Assembly: GCA_023266715.1 (NCBI GenBank)
Contig: JAHFPK010000053.1
Location: 1 to 12,745, forward strand
Source of the DNA: Hyphomicrobiales bacterium
GTDB lineage: Bacteria; Pseudomonadota; Alphaproteobacteria; Rhizobiales; Aestuariivirgaceae
DNA length: 12,745 nt
Reading direction: 5' to 3'
Part shown: positions 6,505-12,745 of the stretch, one piece after another
Position numbering within the stretch: the first letter of the stretch is position 1
Layout: each line of letters opens with the position of its first letter
Notes under the pieces: model-generated
The model's input: the letters and a program-made list of their open reading frames with translations, nothing else
Told to the model about the DNA's origin: nothing
The model's database searches: none
Program-made: the position numbers and the translations under genes

Positions 6505-7047
6505 CTATCGGCCATAGGTGTAGGTAACCGAAGCTTTGCCAATTGACTCCCGCATCACGTCCGCGAGGATCATGCCGGGCGACGCGTCGCGCTCTGTCTC
6601 CGCTTCGGCAGATTTGAGGGCATAAAGCGTGAAAACATAATGGTGGACACCACCGCCTTGGTCAGGACAGGGGCCAAGATAACCGCTGCGCCCGAGATCG
6701 GCTTTACCCTGAACGGCGCCCTTCGGCATGCCCTTGCCACCCTTTGTGCCGGCGCCTTCAGGCAAGCCCGCAGCACTTGCTGGAATCCTCAGCACCTGCC
6801 AATGCCACCAGCCGAAACCGTCAAGAGCATCCGGATCAAACAGGGTGAGCGCAAAGCTTTTGGTGCCCGCGGGTGCGTCTTTCCAGGAAAGTGCGGGAGA
6901 CACGTTTTGTCCTTTGCATTCTTTCGCCAGGAATTTCTGCTCCCATTTGCCGTCGGAGACTGATGGGCTTGATAACTCGAAAGCAAAGCTTGTTCCATTG
7001 CTTCCGAAAAACAGGAGGGTAGCGAGGATGATGCGTGAAGTGATCAT
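6505..7047 (-). CDS. YbhB/YbcL (PEBP-family) periplasmic protein
   Basis: A 180-residue protein of the phosphatidylethanolamine-binding/Raf-kinase-inhibitor-like family. A Sec signal (MITSRIILATLLFFGSNGTSFA) suggests export with cleavage before FELSSP. Family motifs are the ligand-site FDPDALDGFGWWHW (about 83-96 of the precursor) and GYLGPCPDQGGGVHHYVFTLYAL near the C terminus. The bacterial role is poorly known. The start ATG at 7047 has AAAGGA 8 bases upstream; a longer in-frame start at 7110 would spoil the signal peptide. It lies 104 bases after the DUF411 gene on the same strand, so it is probably the last gene of the copper operon, though a separate promoter is possible. A role in copper handling is only a contextual guess. 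Confidence 0.88.
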   Translation of the reverse strand: MITSRIILATLLFFGSNGTSFAFELSSPSVSDGKWEQKFLAKECKGQNVSPALSWKDAPAGTKSFALTLFDPDALDGFGWWHWQVLRIPASAAGLPEGAGTKGGKGMPKGAVQGKADLGRSGYLGPCPDQGGGVHHYVFTLYALKSAEAETERDASPGMILADVMRESIGKASVTYTYGR

Positions 7048-7151
7048 GAAAATAATCCTTTCATTAGTTAGGCCGGTTTGCCTATGCGCCAATAAAGCGC
7101 AGAATTTCAAACTGAACCAGCACCTGCTGGTAAGCTTGCTCCGCTTGAGTA

Positions 7152-7607
7152 TCAGTGGCTGGCGTAAACGGCGGGCGCGGCATTCGCCGAAATCAGCAGC
7201 ACATCAAAAGCCTCGCCGCTGCCTCCGGTTTCCATCCCCGGCGATTCCATCGGCATGCCGGGCACGACGAGAGCAATGGCACCTGCCGGCCGTTCCTTGA
7301 GAAACTTCATGACGTCACTCACTGGAATGTGGCCTTCGAAGGCATAGCCGTCCGCAAGCCCAATGTGACAGCTTGCCAGTTCGACTGGAACCTTCAGGCC
7401 CTCCCTGCGTGTATTGAGGTTGGGATCGTCCTCAATCGTCACCGTGAAACCCGCTGCGATCATATGTTTCACCCAGCCCTCACAGCAACCGCATCCCGGA
7501 TTGCGATAGACCGCGACCGGGGGGAGTGCCGCCGCCCGGCCCGCACGTGGCGCAATCAAAACGGAAGCCGAAGCGAGGAGGGAAAGTAATGTGGTTCGGC
7601 GATTCAT
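7152..7607 (-). CDS. DUF411 periplasmic metal-binding protein
   Basis: A 151-residue precursor with an N-terminal signal (MNRRTTLLSLLASASVLIAPRAGRAAA) and a DUF411 domain. The domain opens with a thioredoxin-like strand and YRNPGCGCCEGW, giving Cys39, Cys41 and Cys42, a likely Cu(I) site. Further conserved features are the SCHIGL segment, the FEGHIP motif and the MPMESPGME Met-rich stretch. DUF411 proteins recur in copper and silver resistance clusters and are presumed periplasmic metal binders or chaperones. The paired Arg-Arg in the signal is only weakly Tat-like. The start lies 3 bases after the stop of the upstream small membrane gene, with AGAAG as a modest ribosome site. Family call firm, mechanism unproven. 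Confidence 0.92.
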   Translation of the reverse strand: MNRRTTLLSLLASASVLIAPRAGRAAALPPVAVYRNPGCGCCEGWVKHMIAAGFTVTIEDDPNLNTRREGLKVPVELASCHIGLADGYAFEGHIPVSDVMKFLKERPAGAIALVVPGMPMESPGMETGGSGEAFDVLLISANAAPAVYASH

Positions 7608-7610
7608 GGG

Positions 7611-7868
7611 TTATCTTCTGACGAGACGGTTGTAGATTATAACCAACACCGCAGCTGCGATCCAGCCGAAGATCGCACTGAAAATGATACCGTCAATGAG
7701 ATTGCGGATGCTGCCCACTTCTGCAGTCGAAAACAACGTCAACCAGTTATGGGCAAGCTGCCAGCCGGGCAGGATCATCGCCGCCGCTTCGCAAAGCACT
7801 AAAAGAACAACGAGAGCGCCGGAAAGGGCCCAGCCGAATGCCACGAGATCAAGTTTGGAATTTTCCAT
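7611..7868 (-). CDS. DUF5676-like small membrane protein
   Basis: An 85-residue protein beginning MENSKLDLVAFGWALSG, with two long hydrophobic helices (about residues 8-33 and 57-80) and a short Trp-containing loop between them. The second helix, IDGIIFSAIFGWIAAAVLVIIYNRL, resembles the C-terminal helix of DUF5676 proteins, which sit in copper and heavy-metal clusters. A strong AAGGAG lies 7 bases before the ATG. The longer open frame to 8030 overlaps the DUF2933 gene and is rejected. It starts one base after the DUF2933 stop, so the two are coupled. Function is unknown; it probably works with the other copper-operon membrane proteins. Family assignment is from memory of the pattern and should be confirmed by profile search. 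Confidence 0.8.
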   Translation of the reverse strand: MENSKLDLVAFGWALSGALVVLLVLCEAAAMILPGWQLAHNWLTLFSTAEVGSIRNLIDGIIFSAIFGWIAAAVLVIIYNRLVRR

Positions 7869-7869
7869 T

Positions 7870-8112
7870 TCATTCTCCTTTGGTGGGTGTCGAACGTGAT
7901 GAAGTGGGCGGCACATCTTCCGAACTACTCTGCCCATGATGATGGCCGTGGCCCCTATGCATAAAGATGTGCATGAGAGGACATGCGGCAAGCACCAGAA
8001 ACGGCAAGGCCGCCGCCAAATGAGCGCCATGCCAGATCACGAGATAACCGCCCAAGAAAACGGCGAGGCCCAGCACGGCCCAGCCTCGATAGGACTTGAA
8101 ACAACTGAACAT
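7870..8112 (-). CDS. DUF2933 small His-rich membrane protein
   Basis: An 80-residue protein with two hydrophobic segments (about residues 11-27 and 32-47). Its characteristic ending, ACPLMHIFMHRGHGHHHGQ, has Cys44, Met47, His48, Met51, His52 and a histidine cluster. That CPLMH...MH...H pattern is the hallmark of DUF2933, a family commonly encoded beside multicopper oxidases and CopA. The residues suit copper binding at the membrane face, but no activity is established. A strong AAGGAGG site is embedded in the last codons of the oxidase gene, 8 bases before the ATG, so the two genes are tightly linked. The last 20 residues are a polar Ser/Thr/Pro tail without visible motif. Confidence 0.9.
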   Translation of the reverse strand: MFSCFKSYRGWAVLGLAVFLGGYLVIWHGAHLAAALPFLVLAACPLMHIFMHRGHGHHHGQSSSEDVPPTSSRSTPTKGE

Positions 8113-8115
8113 GAT

Positions 8116-9540
8116 TCATCCTCCTTCGTAACCGACAGTAGCCATCATGCCGGTGGCCATGTGGTAGAGATGGTGACAATGGAACGCCCAGGCTTTGCCC
8201 GGATTGACGGCATCGAAGGCAAAGGCGATGCTGGTCATGGGCGGCAGGAAAGCCGTATCGCGCACCGCACCGGAAATTTCCTGGCCATTGATGGCAACGA
8301 TCTGGAAGTGATGCCCGTGGAGATGCATGGGATGGGTCATCATCGAGTGGTTGCGCATCTCGACAACCACCCGTTCGCCCTGGCGCACCAAGAGATCGGC
8401 ACTTGACTGCATGCCCCATTCATAACCCTGCATGCTGCCCACGAGATTGATCGCGTAGTTGCGGTCGGCGGCCTTCGGCACGAGCGGCTGGACCGCCATT
8501 AGCCCCGATTCAATGGCCTGTGACAGGATTGGCCCTTGCGTCTCTCCGATATCCGGGAATTTTCCAATGGTGGCTCCGGGAGTTGCCAGAATGATGCCTG
8601 TTCGCTGCGCACCGCCTTCACGCAAGGCAAACACCGGGAAGGCGCCGCCTTCCCTAGGCACCGGCAGTCGGAAATCCACCCGTTGGCCCATGGCCATCGG
8701 GAACTGCCGCGTTTTCAAGGGAACGACATCCTGCCCGTCAACGGCAATCACTTCACCGTCGAGTGCGCCCGTATCGATGGTGAAAGCCGTTGCGGTTGCA
8801 CCATTGATGATGCGCAAGCGAACCCGCCCGCCCTTTTCCACCTGCACCACCTGCGGGTCATTGAAGGTGCGGTCGTTGGCGAGATAGGCGTCATACTCGA
8901 TGTCGTTGACATCCATCCCCGTCATGCTGTCGCCCATGTTCATGCCAGACATCTTCGAGTGATCCATGCCCTGCATGTTCATGCCGTTCATCATCATGCC
9001 CATGCCGTTGCCGGATTTGAGCTTCGCGAGCAGCTCCTCCGCCGGCGTGAAGGAAAAGTCGTGCAGAAGCACCACAACCTCCTGCTCGTCACGCGCAAGC
9101 TCTTCCGGGCCGCGCACGATCAGGGGTGCCGCAAGAAGATTCTGCTCCTGCAGTGTGTGTGCGTGCATCCAATGGGTTCCAGGACGTCCGGCGGGAAGCG
9201 CGTAGCGGCGTTGCTCGCCGGCTTTGAGCAGCGGCATCGGGAGATTTGGTACGCCGTCCTGGACCCAGGGTGGCGTCAGTCCATGCCAGTGGATCATAGT
9301 TTCTGCAAAAAGGGTATTCTCCAGCTCCACCTCAGCCGTTTCGCCAGCGACAAGGTTCAATCCTGGTCTGTCATCGGGGCCAGTAAGCCCGAATACGGTC
9401 GCAGCACGGCCATTGACATCAATCGTCCGCGAAACGACGGCGATCTTAAGGGGTTGCAGCGCGGCGCTAACCGCGCGGCCCGCGAACAGCAGGCCAGAGC
9501 CTCCGATAAGGAGAGTCTTGGAAAAATCTCGGCGATTCAT
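8116..9540 (-). CDS. Multicopper oxidase, Tat-exported, Met-rich (CueO/CopA-oxidase type)
   Basis: A 474-residue periplasmic laccase-like enzyme that oxidises Cu(I) to Cu(II) with reduction of O2 to water. The N terminus, MNRRDFSKTLLIGGSGLLFAG, is a Tat signal (RRDFSK). All four copper-ligand motifs are present: HWHG (84-87), HWMHAH (123-128), HPMHLHGH (403-409) and HCHHLYHMATGMM (454-466). These supply type 2/3 histidines, the type 1 Cys455 and His460, and axial Met465. A Met-rich insertion (about 177-208, many GM, NM and HSKM units) fits a Cu(I)-capturing substrate loop as in CueO. The start at 9540 has AAGGAG 7 bases upstream; an upstream in-frame ATG at 9639 lacks this and would bury the Tat signal. 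It lies third in the copper operon. Confidence 0.95.
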   Translation of the reverse strand: MNRRDFSKTLLIGGSGLLFAGRAVSAALQPLKIAVVSRTIDVNGRAATVFGLTGPDDRPGLNLVAGETAEVELENTLFAETMIHWHGLTPPWVQDGVPNLPMPLLKAGEQRRYALPAGRPGTHWMHAHTLQEQNLLAAPLIVRGPEELARDEQEVVVLLHDFSFTPAEELLAKLKSGNGMGMMMNGMNMQGMDHSKMSGMNMGDSMTGMDVNDIEYDAYLANDRTFNDPQVVQVEKGGRVRLRIINGATATAFTIDTGALDGEVIAVDGQDVVPLKTRQFPMAMGQRVDFRLPVPREGGAFPVFALREGGAQRTGIILATPGATIGKFPDIGETQGPILSQAIESGLMAVQPLVPKAADRNYAINLVGSMQGYEWGMQSSADLLVRQGERVVVEMRNHSMMTHPMHLHGHHFQIVAINGQEISGAVRDTAFLPPMTSIAFAFDAVNPGKAWAFHCHHLYHMATGMMATVGYEGG

Positions 9541-9639
9541 TTGTAGCTCCTTCAATATTGCCGATGTGCAATCGGTAGCTGAGACATAATTTGTAGTGTT
9601 GATCACGTTGGATGAGGCGGACAGATTGTCCGGGATCAC

Positions 9640-10005
9640 TCAGGCCAAGAGCTTTGGAGGTCCTGTTTCCGGCGCAATCGATCTACCGGACAAATGATCA
9701 GCAGGATTTGGCTCAGGTCGGCTGGTCAACAACATTATTGGCGCAGTTACCGCCACTTGCGCCAAGACGCCCGATGAGGCGCAGGATATACCCTGGCAAC
9801 ATCCCTGGCAGGTCACATCCTGATTTCCCGCACCATCGCAGTTGTCATGATCTGGCGAATCCATGGATGAGTAATGGGATTGCGGCCCATAGGTAATCGT
9901 GGCCGCAACAGCACCCCAGCTCAAGGATGCGACGATCAATAACGCACTCGCAATCACGACCATGAAACGAGACACCACCATCATGTCCTTGTAGACCAAC
10001 CTCAT
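9640..10005 (-). CDS. Small exported Cys-rich protein, CopL-like
   Basis: A 121-residue protein with an N-terminal hydrophobic signal or anchor (residues 10-33, ending GAVAA). A Cys cluster follows, C-x9-C-x2-C-C-x4-C (about 55-74), then a second hydrophobic stretch and a Pro-rich ending GRSIAPETGPPKLLA. I do not recognise a defined family with certainty. Short secreted proteins with Cys clusters and a similar Pro-rich tail accompany copper operons and are often called CopL-like. The ATG at 10005 has AAGGAAG 5 bases upstream and lies 25 bases after the copA stop; the longer open frame to 10107 would overlap copA. It may bind Cu(I) in the periplasm. That role is inference from cysteines and position. 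Confidence 0.75.
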   Translation of the reverse strand: MRLVYKDMMVVSRFMVVIASALLIVASLSWGAVAATITYGPQSHYSSMDSPDHDNCDGAGNQDVTCQGCCQGISCASSGVLAQVAVTAPIMLLTSRPEPNPADHLSGRSIAPETGPPKLLA

Positions 10006-10030
10006 CGAACTTCCTTGACCTGGATCAATT

Positions 10031-12397
10031 CTATACTTTTGTCTTCCGCAACCGGAGCGCATTGCCGATAACGCTGACCGACGAAAGCGCCATCGCTGCC
10101 GCCGCAATCATCGGCGACAGCAGAATGCCAAACGTCGGATAGAGCACGCCAGCGGCAACGGGAACACCGGCAGCATTGTAGATGAAGGCAAAGAACAGGT
10201 TCTGCCGGATATTGCTCATGACCGCCCGTGACAGGTGCCGCGCCCGCACGATGCCCATCAGGTCACCCTTGAGCAAAGTCACCCCGGCACTTTCCATCGC
10301 CACGTCGGTCCCGGTTCCCATGGCAATGCCGACATCGGCGGCGGCAAGGGCCGGCGCGTCATTCACGCCATCACCCGCCATTGCCACAACCCGGCCCTGG
10401 GCCTTGAGCTTGGCCACCACATCGGCCTTCTTTTCGGGCAGAACATCGGCCTCGACTTCAGTAATGCCAAGACGCCTTGCTACAGCCTCTGCCGTAATTT
10501 TGTTGTCGCCCGTGAGCATCACAATGCGCACGCCAGCATCACGCAGTGCTGCAAGCGCCTGCGGAGTTGAAGACTTTACTGCGTCTGCAATGCCAATGAC
10601 TCCGGCAACCTTGCCATTGCTGGCAACGAACACGGCGGTGGCCCCATCGCGCCGCATGGCATCGGCCTTGTCAGCAAGCACATCGGTGGAAATCTTGAGT
10701 TCACCTAAAAATTTGGCGTTGCCAATGACAAGACGTTTCTTGTTCACCATGCCGATGGCGCCCTTGCCCGATGGTGAATCAAAACCCATGACCTTGGCTA
10801 TAGCGACACCACGCTTTTCTGCCGCTGCTACAATTGCCGCAGCCAGCGGATGCTCGCTCGCCTTCTCAACCGACGCAGCCAGTCCAAGCAATTCCTTTTC
10901 ATCCCCGCCACTTACAGTGGCGATGGAGATGACCGAGGGCTTGCCTTCGGTCAGCGTACCGGTTTTGTCGACAATGATCGTATCGATCTTTTCCATGCGC
11001 TCCAGCGCCTCGGCGTCACGAATGAGAACACCGGCCTGGGCGCCTCGGCCAACGCCAACCATGATCGACATGGGCGTTGCCAGCCCTAGCGCGCAAGGAC
11101 AGGCAATGATGAGAACCGCAACGGCGGCAACGAGGCCAAACGCATAACGCGGTTCCGGTCCCCACAGGGACCATGCGGCAAAGGCCAGAACGGCGACGAT
11201 AACGACAGCTGGAACAAACCAGCCGGACACCTGATCCGCCAGCCGCTGGATTGGCGCCCGGCTTCTCTGCGCATCGGCCACCATCTGCACGATGCGCGCC
11301 AGCATGGTTTCGCTACCGATTTTTTCCGCCCGCATCACAAAGCCGCCGCTGGCGTTCAGCGTTCCGCCAATCACTTTGCCACCTACTTCTTTGGTGACCG
11401 GCATGGATTCACCCGTCACCATGGACTCATCAAGCGACGAACGCCCCTCTGTGATAACGCCGTCAACCGGCACTTTCTCTCCGGGTCGCACGCGTAAGTA
11501 ATCGCCAACTGCGATGTGCTCAAGGGCAACGTCCTCATCATTGCCATCGGCACCAATACGCCGCGCCGTCTTCGGTGCAAGGCCAAGAAGCGCCTTGATC
11601 GCTCCCGATGTCCGGTCACGGGCGCGCAATTCCAACACCTGTCCGAGCAGGACGAGGACAGTGATAACTGCAGCAGCTTCAAAATAAACCGCAACCGAGC
11701 CATCCATCTCGCGGAACGCCGCGGGGAATATCTGCGGAGCGAAAGTTGCGATCACGCTGTAAACCCAGGCAACGCCCGTACCCAATGCGATCAGCGTGAA
11801 CATGTTGAGATTGCGCGTGAGCAGCGATTGCCAGCCGCGCACGAAGAACGGCCAGCCGGCCCAAAGCACAACCGGTGTTGCCAGAAGAAATTGTATCCAG
11901 TTGGACGTTTGCTTGCCCAGCAGCATATGCAGGCCGGTTAAATGCCCGCCCATTTCCAGGGCGAGGACTGGCAGAGCGATAACGAGTCCGATCCAGAAAC
12001 GCCGCGTCATGTCGATGAGTTCGCGGTTGGGGCCGCTCTCGGCAGTCACTGTCAAAGGTTCAAGCGCCATGCCGCAGATCGGGCAAGAGCCCGGACCCAC
12101 TTGCCGGATTTCCGGATGCATCGGACAGGTATAAATCGTGCCCGTAGCCGCGGGCTCAGCAGCCGTGCTGCTCGCCTCCAGGTATTTGGCTGGAGTGGCC
12201 AGGAACTTCGTCCTGCAGCCCGCCGAGCAGAAATAATAGGCCTGCCCTTTGTAATCGGCCTTGTGTTTCGCAGTCGCGGGATCAACCGTCATGCCGCAAA
12301 CCAGATCGATAACACCCGCAGTAGTGGCGGCCATTTTCGCTCCATGCTGATGGCCCTTGTGCGCACCATGTTTCGTGGGTTTTTGCTTGCTTTTCAC
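10031..12397 (-). CDS. copA: CopA, Cu(I)-exporting P1B-1-type ATPase
   Basis: A 788-residue inner-membrane ATPase that pumps Cu(I) out of the cytoplasm. The N terminus is His/Lys-rich (residues 4-21), then comes a YHS-like domain (DLVCGM...YYFCSAGC, 31-73) and a heavy-metal-binding domain (YTCPMHPE...CPICGM, 89-114). The classical CxxC domain is absent. The core has TGES (328-331), metal-site CPC (433-435), phosphorylated Asp477 in DKTGTLT, SEHP and the hinge GDGVNDAP (Asp676). The YNAAG and MALSS motifs in the last helices give the Cu(I) signature. The GTG start has GAGGAG 9 bases upstream. An in-frame ATG at 12451, seven bases after a candidate -10, would add 18 residues. First gene of the copper operon, under CsoR. 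Confidence 0.95.
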   Translation of the reverse strand: MKSKQKPTKHGAHKGHQHGAKMAATTAGVIDLVCGMTVDPATAKHKADYKGQAYYFCSAGCRTKFLATPAKYLEASSTAAEPAATGTIYTCPMHPEIRQVGPGSCPICGMALEPLTVTAESGPNRELIDMTRRFWIGLVIALPVLALEMGGHLTGLHMLLGKQTSNWIQFLLATPVVLWAGWPFFVRGWQSLLTRNLNMFTLIALGTGVAWVYSVIATFAPQIFPAAFREMDGSVAVYFEAAAVITVLVLLGQVLELRARDRTSGAIKALLGLAPKTARRIGADGNDEDVALEHIAVGDYLRVRPGEKVPVDGVITEGRSSLDESMVTGESMPVTKEVGGKVIGGTLNASGGFVMRAEKIGSETMLARIVQMVADAQRSRAPIQRLADQVSGWFVPAVVIVAVLAFAAWSLWGPEPRYAFGLVAAVAVLIIACPCALGLATPMSIMVGVGRGAQAGVLIRDAEALERMEKIDTIIVDKTGTLTEGKPSVISIATVSGGDEKELLGLAASVEKASEHPLAAAIVAAAEKRGVAIAKVMGFDSPSGKGAIGMVNKKRLVIGNAKFLGELKISTDVLADKADAMRRDGATAVFVASNGKVAGVIGIADAVKSSTPQALAALRDAGVRIVMLTGDNKITAEAVARRLGITEVEADVLPEKKADVVAKLKAQGRVVAMAGDGVNDAPALAAADVGIAMGTGTDVAMESAGVTLLKGDLMGIVRARHLSRAVMSNIRQNLFFAFIYNAAGVPVAAGVLYPTFGILLSPMIAAAAMALSSVSVIGNALRLRKTKV

Positions 12398-12428
12398 AAC
12401 GGGTCTCTCCTCGGGGAAATTCTGTGAA

Positions 12429-12445
12429 ACACCCCATGGGGGTAT
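12429..12445. promoter_or_regulatory. CsoR operator candidate 2, in the copA leader
   Basis: ACACCCC-ATG-GGGGTAT is a near-perfect dyad, with a perfect ACCCC/GGGGT core and one mismatch at the edge. GC-tract dyads flanked by TA are typical CsoR sites. It lies just inside the predicted copA transcript, where bound CsoR could also act as a block. Confidence 0.65.
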
Positions 12446-12454
12446 AATCATCGC

Positions 12455-12483
12455 TTGACAAATATACCCCCGAGAGGTATATG
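12455..12483 (+). promoter_or_regulatory. csoR: csoR promoter, predicted leaderless
   Basis: TTGACA (12455-12460), 17 bases, TATATG (12478-12483), then six bases to the ATG at 12490. The -10 matches four of six consensus positions. No Shine-Dalgarno sequence is present ahead of either candidate ATG. Confidence 0.6.
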
Positions 12484-12487
12484 TCAA
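12459..12487 (-). promoter_or_regulatory. copA: copA operon promoter candidate
   Basis: On the minus strand TTGACA (12487-12482) is followed by 17 bases and TATTTG (12464-12459). Transcription would begin near 12452, giving either a 55-base leader to the GTG start or a nearly leaderless ATG at 12451. It is the mirror image of the csoR promoter and uses the same spacer. Confidence 0.5.
12462..12482. promoter_or_regulatory. CsoR operator candidate 1, within the promoter spacer
   Basis: A perfect 7-base inverted repeat, ATATACC and GGTATAT, with a 7-base centre. It occupies the region between the -35 and -10 boxes of csoR, and equally that of the opposing copA promoter, so a bound tetramer would silence both directions. 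Confidence 0.7.
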
Positions 12488-12489
12488 GC

Positions 12490-12745
12490 ATGCAGTCAGA
12501 AGCAAAAGCTGCCGTGCAAAAACGGCTCAACCGTATTGAAGGCCAGGTCAGGGGTCTCTCCCGCATGGTCGAAGAGGATCGTTACTGCATCGACATTGTC
12601 ACCCAGATTTCAGCCGTGCGGGCAGCACTCCGCCGCGCCGAAGAAGAGGTTCTTCGCGATCACGTAAGCCATTGCGTTGAACATGCCATCACCAGCGGCA
12701 ACAAAAACGAACAGCGCAAAAAAATCTCCGAAATCCTCGATGTTC
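12490..12745 (+). CDS. csoR: CsoR-family copper-sensing repressor (partial, runs off right edge)
   Basis: The first 85 residues of a CsoR/RcnR-type all-helical repressor. RLNRIEGQVRGLSRMVEEDRYCIDIVTQISAVRAAL is the conserved first two helices. Cys33, His58 and Cys62 (YCIDI and DHVSHC) reproduce the Cys-His-Cys Cu(I) ligand set of CsoR and exclude the nickel/cobalt RcnR pattern. Apo-CsoR should bind the dyads at 12429-12482 and repress itself and copA until Cu(I) binds. An ATG three codons upstream (12481) is in frame, but it overlaps the -10 box and the operator, so 12490 is preferred. The C terminus lies outside the window. Divergent from copA, with a 92-base gap to its GTG start. Confidence 0.92.
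   Translation, partial: MQSEAKAAVQKRLNRIEGQVRGLSRMVEEDRYCIDIVTQISAVRAALRRAEEEVLRDHVSHCVEHAITSGNKNEQRKKISEILDV

Noticed and set aside
7116..7131. Hairpin ACCAGCA-CC-TGCTGGT after the DUF411 stop, as a terminator
   Set aside because: The two-base loop is too tight and no T run follows on the minus strand. It could weaken read-through into ybhB but is not a convincing terminator.
9561..9575. Hairpin CCGAT-5-ATCGG just upstream of the oxidase ribosome site
   Set aside because: Five base pairs is common by chance at this length. It may affect translation slightly but is unsupported as a regulatory element.
10182..11147. Plus-strand open frame of 321 codons opposite copA
   Set aside because: Its Ser/Ala/Thr-rich low-complexity translation mirrors the copA codons, and copA motifs on the other strand are intact.
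1..12745. Mobile elements, tRNA, CRISPR array or toxin-antitoxin pair
   Set aside because: I looked for transposase-like translations, terminal repeats, regularly spaced repeats and tRNA-like ends near operon borders and found none. Metal-resistance content alone does not prove transfer.

Overview
This window looks like a chromosomal or plasmid metal- and toxicant-resistance region from a GC-rich Gram-negative bacterium. Periplasmic proteins, Tat and Sec signals, an HlyD-type adaptor and a multicopper oxidase all point to a two-membrane cell. Gene style suggests a proteobacterium, most likely an alphaproteobacterium. That is inference: there is no rRNA, tRNA or housekeeping marker here. I see no insertion sequence, integrase, CRISPR array or tRNA.

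Left block (1-2200, minus strand): an arsenic-type operon reading leftwards. It holds an ArsR repressor with a C-terminal Cys-Cys...Cys metal site, a two-Rossmann FAD/NAD(P)H flavoprotein with an eight-cysteine tail, and the first 123 residues of a major facilitator transporter that runs off the left edge. A likely reading is sensing, redox conversion and export of an arsenical.

Middle block (2389-6469, plus strand): a small four-helix membrane protein of unknown function, then a tightly coupled efflux operon. The efflux operon is a TetR-family repressor, a periplasmic adaptor, an ABC ATPase and an ABC-2 permease, with ATGA overlaps at the first two junctions. It resembles the E. coli YbhGFSR pump but has one permease, which would have to homodimerise. 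Two ACTGACC inverted repeats at the tetR start are probable autoregulatory operators.

Right block (6505-12397, minus strand): a copper-resistance operon of seven genes. In order it encodes the CopA Cu(I) P-type ATPase, a small secreted Cys-rich protein, a Tat-exported Met-rich multicopper oxidase, DUF2933 and DUF5676-like small membrane proteins, a DUF411 periplasmic protein and a YbhB/PEBP-family periplasmic protein. A CsoR copper sensor starts divergently at 12490 and runs off the right edge. Copper would relieve CsoR repression. CopA would then move Cu(I) out of the cytoplasm, the oxidase would convert it to Cu(II) in the periplasm, and the small proteins would presumably bind or hand over copper.

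Most notable observation: the arsR, tetR and csoR start codons share one geometry. A TTGAC(A/T) -35 box is followed by 17 bases, then a -10-like hexamer (weak for tetR), then exactly 6 bases, then ATG, with no Shine-Dalgarno sequence. This predicts leaderless mRNAs for all three sensors, while most of the effector genes have recognisable ribosome binding sites. In the csoR-copA gap the promoter is nearly palindromic and appears to fire in both directions through one CsoR operator.
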